NCBI GenBank assembly: GCA_949297365.1
Contig: CASFSL010000009.1
Span: 1-64,000, forward strand
DNA length: 64,000 bases
DNA from: an uncultured Bacteroidales bacterium
GTDB lineage: Bacteria > Bacteroidota > Bacteroidia > Bacteroidales > UBA932
Direction of reading: 5' to 3'
A program made the translations under genes and the position numbers. Below, piece after piece: positions 60,743-64,000 of this stretch. Positions within the stretch are counted from its first letter, which is position 1; every line of letters starts with the position of its first letter. Under the pieces are notes generated by a model that was not told the origin of the DNA, searched no databases, and was given only the letters and a program-made list of their open reading frames with translations.

Positions 60743-61838
60743 AAATTTCCGTATGATAGTCAGAATGACTCTGACAATGCTTGCTGTAGTGGCGATATTC
60801 CCTTCCTGCGTCACCTATTATGCCGTCGTGCCCGAAGTACACCCTGACGGGAGCATGACCCGGACTGTCTACGCCGAGGCCGACTCGGCCTGCCTGGCCG
60901 GAGACCTGTCTTCGCAGCCTTTCCTTTTTGAACCAGGATTAGGGTGGGAGACCGGCCGGATGGCAGAACCGAGGGTATGGTGGTTCCTGGACGACTCCGC
61001 CACCATGAATTTCTACGCCAGCCGGACATTCCGGCCTTCCGACACCTCATACCGGGAGATTCCAGCTTCGGAAGAATATGCGGGACTGCCCTACCTCAAG
61101 GCCCGTGAGCGGTGGGACCGGAAAAGGGGACTGCTGTTCAACACCTACAGCTATTCCTGCACATTTCCGGGCATAGCGGAACGGATGCCAGTGCCGCCGG
61201 ACAGCCTTATGACCCGGGACGAATTGGACAGATGGTTCCGGAGCGCAGGCAGTTACTCCGGGATGAACGGAGCGGAGGCATACACCAGCCTGACAGACCT
61301 CTATGACAAATACGCCGGTTGGATTAACGCCTGTTATCGTGAGCAGATATACCGCGTCATCTGCTCTGCTGTCGGAGAGGAACTTACAGACAGCCTGAAA
61401 ACGGAATTGATGCAGTGGATGAAGAAGCATTACGACTTCTATGAGGATATGCTTTTCGCTTTCGACGGCAGTGACGGTTCCGTGCTGACTGATATCGCTG
61501 GACAGATGAGCCGACTGAGCGGCAGTCCGATCTACGTTGATGCGGCCGCAGTTCGTGCCACGGCCTGGGAAGAGGAGTTATCCGCTCTCGAGGAAAAACT
61601 GACAGTTCCTTTCTGTTATGAAATGCTGTACCAGGTCCGGATGCCCGGACGGCTGACATCGGCCAACACTGAACTTATGGATGACGGTACTCCGGTGTGG
61701 AAAGTGAACGGCTTCCGTCTCCTGGCCGGTGACATTACCATCAAGGCTACATCCCGTCGTGCCAATCCCCTCGGCTTCATCCTCCTCGGCCTTATAGTTC
61801 TGGCCAGCGCCATTCTTTTCTTCCGTCCTCGCCGATAA
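60726..61838 (+). CDS. Lipoprotein with C-terminal membrane span, unidentified
   Basis: The 370-residue protein overlaps the preceding stop by 17 bp. It has a lipobox-like signal (AVVAIFPSC, Cys28; an ATG at 60753 would give a shorter signal) and a second hydrophobic segment at the end (PLGFILLGLIVLASAILFF) before RPRR. The middle part is charged and helical, with no recognised domain. Co-translation with the sigma/anti-sigma pair suggests that it takes part in sensing (inference). Confidence 0.68.
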   Translation: MKTDIRNFRMIVRMTLTMLAVVAIFPSCVTYYAVVPEVHPDGSMTRTVYAEADSACLAGDLSSQPFLFEPGLGWETGRMAEPRVWWFLDDSATMNFYASRTFRPSDTSYREIPASEEYAGLPYLKARERWDRKRGLLFNTYSYSCTFPGIAERMPVPPDSLMTRDELDRWFRSAGSYSGMNGAEAYTSLTDLYDKYAGWINACYREQIYRVICSAVGEELTDSLKTELMQWMKKHYDFYEDMLFAFDGSDGSVLTDIAGQMSRLSGSPIYVDAAAVRATAWEEELSALEEKLTVPFCYEMLYQVRMPGRLTSANTELMDDGTPVWKVNGFRLLAGDITIKATSRRANPLGFILLGLIVLASAILFFRPRR

Positions 61839-61964
61839 AAAACTGCCGCAACTCAGCGGAATCTGCAAAAACATAGAAATGCCGTCACAAAAACGAGCAT
61901 CTACATTTAAATCTTGCATGAATGAAAATATATGCAGAACTTTGGCATTCAATACCCAAGAGTG

Positions 61965-61998
61965 TTTGTCCGAGTTTGGGAATATTTTCATATATTTG
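61965..61998 (+). promoter_or_regulatory. Promoter of the 115-residue lipoprotein
   Basis: TTTG (61965-61968) and TATATTTG (61991-61998) are 22 bp apart. The ATG is at 62302, so the leader would be about 300 nt. 61839-61964 shows nothing else recognisable. Confidence 0.5.
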
Positions 61999-62000
61999 CA

Positions 62001-62018
62001 ATGCTGAGTGATCAGCAT
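62001..62018 (+). promoter_or_regulatory. Hairpin at the predicted transcript start
   Basis: ATGCTGA (62001-62007) pairs perfectly with TCAGCAT (62012-62018) around GTGA, beginning two bases after the -7 box. It could stabilise the mRNA 5' end or be an operator. Confidence 0.45.
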
Positions 62019-62163
62019 ACATTTTGTTGAAAGTGTTTTCGCACTGTCCTTAACAGAAAAGTAGCGACTTTCTAGACACGGGGACATAACGGACAGCACT
62101 CTTTCTTGTTTAGATACAGGTGGACCGTGGCAACTCTTATGCCAGGGTATCTCATATCTATTC

Positions 62164-62252
62164 AAGTGTGGGGTATTGGATAACGTTTATCTGTGTCAGG
62201 TTCGCTACACCTTCTGTTGGATAGACGAAACCGGCTCCACACTTTCTTTTTT
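62164..62252 (+). promoter_or_regulatory. Leader structure with T-run (possible attenuator)
   Basis: AAGTGTGG (from 62164) pairs with CCACACTT (62237-62244), followed by TCTTTTTTA, about 50 bp before the coding start. The pairing encloses about 65 nt. It resembles a terminator-type element in the leader; no known riboswitch was recognised. Confidence 0.35.
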
Positions 62253-62301
62253 AAAGAACCCTAATAAGTCCTCCAGAAGCCGGGAAGACACGGTAAAAAC
62301 T

Positions 62302-62649
62302 ATGAAGTCTAAGATACTGGTAAGACTGGCCGCGATGTCTTTGGCACTGCTGGCATGTCTTTATGTAACTGGCTGCGACGATGAGATCAGTTACGACTTT
62401 TTCGCTACGATTCACGGAGCCGTGTATGATGCGTCTACCGGCGAACCTCTTCCTAATGCCGCTGTGGTTCTTAATCCTACGAACCGCACTCTCCAGACCG
62501 ATGAGGACGGAACATTTATCTTTGAGGAACTGGACCCCGGTCAATATACCCTGTCAGTGCAGAAAGAAGGGTACTATGTTGACCGTAAGTCCGTAACCGC
62601 CATCAGCGGAGAGACTGTCCAGACTGACATCCTTTTACGTAAGATATAA
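62302..62649 (+). CDS. Lipoprotein with carboxypeptidase regulatory-like domain
   Basis: The 115-residue protein starts at the ATG at 62302, chosen for the lipobox (LYVTGC, Cys25); the frame extends 126 bp upstream but without a signal peptide. The mature part is one beta-sandwich of the CarboxypepD_reg type: ATIHGAVYDASTGEPLPNAAVVLNPTNRTLQTDEDGTFIFEELDPGQYTLSVQKEGY. It is probably surface-exposed. It lies 17 bp before a larger lipoprotein with a similar first domain, so the two may be co-expressed. Confidence 0.8.
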   Translation: MKSKILVRLAAMSLALLACLYVTGCDDEISYDFFATIHGAVYDASTGEPLPNAAVVLNPTNRTLQTDEDGTFIFEELDPGQYTLSVQKEGYYVDRKSVTAISGETVQTDILLRKI

Positions 62650-62666
62650 TATAAGGTATATACGCT

Positions 62667-64000
62667 ATGAAAAAAGTATTGTGGATATTTCTGGTGACTT
62701 TGATGCTGGCCGGTCTTGCACTGTACTCGTGCAAGGATGAGCTGGTTCAGGAACTGACGGGCAGCATCCTCGGGACGGTGGCGGATGCGACCACCGGTGA
62801 GCCCGTCCCCACCGTCAATGTATCGTTGGAGCCGGGCGGCAAGTCCGCCCTGACCGGCAGCGACGGCAACTATCTCTTCTCCGACCTGGAAGTGGGCAGC
62901 TACACGGTCTCGATCAGCAAGCAGGGCTATACTCCCGACAGCCGGGTAATTGAGGTGGAGCCCGACAAGTCCGCCAACGGGGATTTTCTCATCGAGCGCA
63001 TCCCGGCGGTGGTGACAGTAGACCGCGACACCCTGGACTTCGGTGACGGCTCTGATGTCAACTCCCTTTCCTTCAACATCGTCAACAGCGGATATGAAGA
63101 TCTTGAATGGAAAATAGAGTATGACTGTGACTGGATAAAAGAGATTAGGGATTCATCCGGAGTACTGGCATATGGTAAAACTCAATCGATAGTGGTGTTT
63201 ATTGATAGAGATAAGCTTGTTACCGGTAAAAACGAGACAGTGGTAGTTGTACGCTCTTCCAACGGAAGTTCCGATCTTACGGTTCTTGCCATAGGTGCGG
63301 AAAGGGAAGAGGTGGTGCTTAACACATTGTCTGTCGAGGATATTACTTCAAATTCCGCGACATTCTACGGCAGGATAATAAACTCAGGTCTGCCGAAATA
63401 CACTGCCAGAGGATTCGTGTATTCAACATCTTCAAAGCCTACTGAGGCAACGGCTATAGAAGTGCTGACTTCGCCTGTTACTGAGGATTCGGTGTTTTCA
63501 TCCAGAGTGTCAGGCCTTGAATTAGGCCGGCGTTATTATGTCCGCGCTTTCGCCAAGAGCGATCTGGGCACTTTCTACAGCACCAACGAAGAGTCATTTA
63601 TTGTGCAGGGGACAGATCCGAAGGTTACTGTACTGGATGTCAGCAATGTCAACGTAAGGGAATTGACAGCCACGTTCAATGCTACAGTTGAGGCAGTGGG
63701 AGATCCTGAATATACAAGTCGAGGCTTTGTTTACGATACAATCATCAGTCCTACTATATATAATAAGGTATTAGTGGCAACCGGGACAGGGGCCGGGACA
63801 TATAGTGCGGATGTGAAGAATCTTGAATTTGATAAGACCTATTATGTACGTGCTTATGTTGAAAGTGAGGCGGGTATCTTTTACAGTGACGCAGAGGTTG
63901 CTTTCAATACAGAAGGGGAAGACCCTGTGGTGTCAGTACAGGAAGTAAGCGGTATCAACGTTGCTCAGCATACGGCGGTTTTTAATGGGACTGTTGAGAA
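62667..64000 (+). CDS. Surface lipoprotein with carboxypeptidase-regulatory, BACON-like and FN3-like domains (partial)
   Basis: The frame is open from the ATG at 62667 to the window edge (444 codons seen). Lipobox LALYSC (Cys22). A CarboxypepD_reg domain (about 30-107, GSILGTVADATTGEPVPTVNVSLEPGG) is followed by a BACON-like domain (about 110-210, VTVDRDTLDFGDGSDVNSLSFNIVNSGYEDLEWKI). At least two complete FN3-like repeats and the start of a third follow, each containing RGFVY...YYVRA (TARGFVYSTSSKP...RRYYVRAFAKSDLG; TSRGFVYDT...KTYYVRAYVESEAG). The C-terminus is outside the window. Such proteins bind glycans or host surfaces in this phylum; the target is unknown. Confidence 0.85.
   Translation, partial: MKKVLWIFLVTLMLAGLALYSCKDELVQELTGSILGTVADATTGEPVPTVNVSLEPGGKSALTGSDGNYLFSDLEVGSYTVSISKQGYTPDSRVIEVEPDKSANGDFLIERIPAVVTVDRDTLDFGDGSDVNSLSFNIVNSGYEDLEWKIEYDCDWIKEIRDSSGVLAYGKTQSIVVFIDRDKLVTGKNETVVVVRSSNGSSDLTVLAIGAEREEVVLNTLSVEDITSNSATFYGRIINSGLPKYTARGFVYSTSSKPTEATAIEVLTSPVTEDSVFSSRVSGLELGRRYYVRAFAKSDLGTFYSTNEESFIVQGTDPKVTVLDVSNVNVRELTATFNATVEAVGDPEYTSRGFVYDTIISPTIYNKVLVATGTGAGTYSADVKNLEFDKTYYVRAYVESEAGIFYSDAEVAFNTEGEDPVVSVQEVSGINVAQHTAVFNGTVE

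Overview
The window comes from a Bacteroidota chromosome, most likely order Bacteroidales and gut-associated. The evidence is the fused SecD-SecF, the TAnnTTTG-type -7 promoter boxes with near absence of Shine-Dalgarno sequences, PepSY-like, DUF4271 and DUF2723 families, FloA/NfeD, many short lipoproteins with a Cys lipobox, BACON/FN3-like surface proteins and tryptophanase. GC is fairly high in most genes, which would suit a Rikenellaceae- or Cryptobacteroides-like lineage. Species cannot be decided from the sequence alone.

Layout. 1-120: start of a transposase running off the left edge. 121-1322: about 1.2 kb without a credible gene, holding a 985-bp element (R1) bounded by inverted repeats and full of long palindromes. 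1323-6798: YfhO-like membrane protein, MFS transporter and a TPR/transmembrane/HTH regulator, overlapping start to stop. 6910-10835: three tandem paralogous lipoproteins with 2, 1 and 3 Big2-type domains and a shared C-terminal domain. 10963-20293 (minus): a four-gene RND efflux operon (TolC-like, adaptor, two RND subunits) behind a small outer-membrane protein. 20356-24825: DsbD, glycyl-tRNA synthetase, a dihydroorotate dehydrogenase-like enzyme, then tRNA-Pro. 25000-28906: response regulator, histidine kinase and two secreted PepSY-like proteins. 28980-32304 (minus): PD40/SPOR protein, NfeD, FloA. 32430-35510: SecDF. 35665-38011: tryptophanase and a LuxE-like protein. 38012-41086 (minus): DUF2723 GT-C enzyme. 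41148-44252: SUI1-like factor, DUF4271, HemD, lipoprotein, RnpA, YidD. 44292-46076 (minus): fused PlsC/GNAT acyltransferase. 46115-47935: UvrC. 47932-50928 (minus): three-part HExxH/PD40/beta-barrel protein. 50968-56123: Na/Pi transporter, DUF1648 protein, TyrS, RbfA, LolC/E-like permease. 56159-57037: two small membrane proteins around a copy of one R1 palindrome. 57036-57916: a second, oppositely oriented element (R2). 58098-64000: transaldolase, membrane protein, ECF sigma factor with a probable anti-sigma partner and lipoprotein, then two carboxypeptidase-regulatory-domain lipoproteins, the last cut by the right edge.

Most unusual signal: R1 and R2 are diverged homologues (985 and 881 bp) with matching terminal inverted repeats, no coding capacity and mosaic palindromes. 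Inside both lies a 31-bp core between 13-bp inverted repeats. The core keeps the same plus-strand orientation although the flanks of R1 and R2 are in opposite orientation, so it has flipped relative to its surroundings in one copy. No recombinase is encoded in the window, so the machinery, if any, acts in trans.
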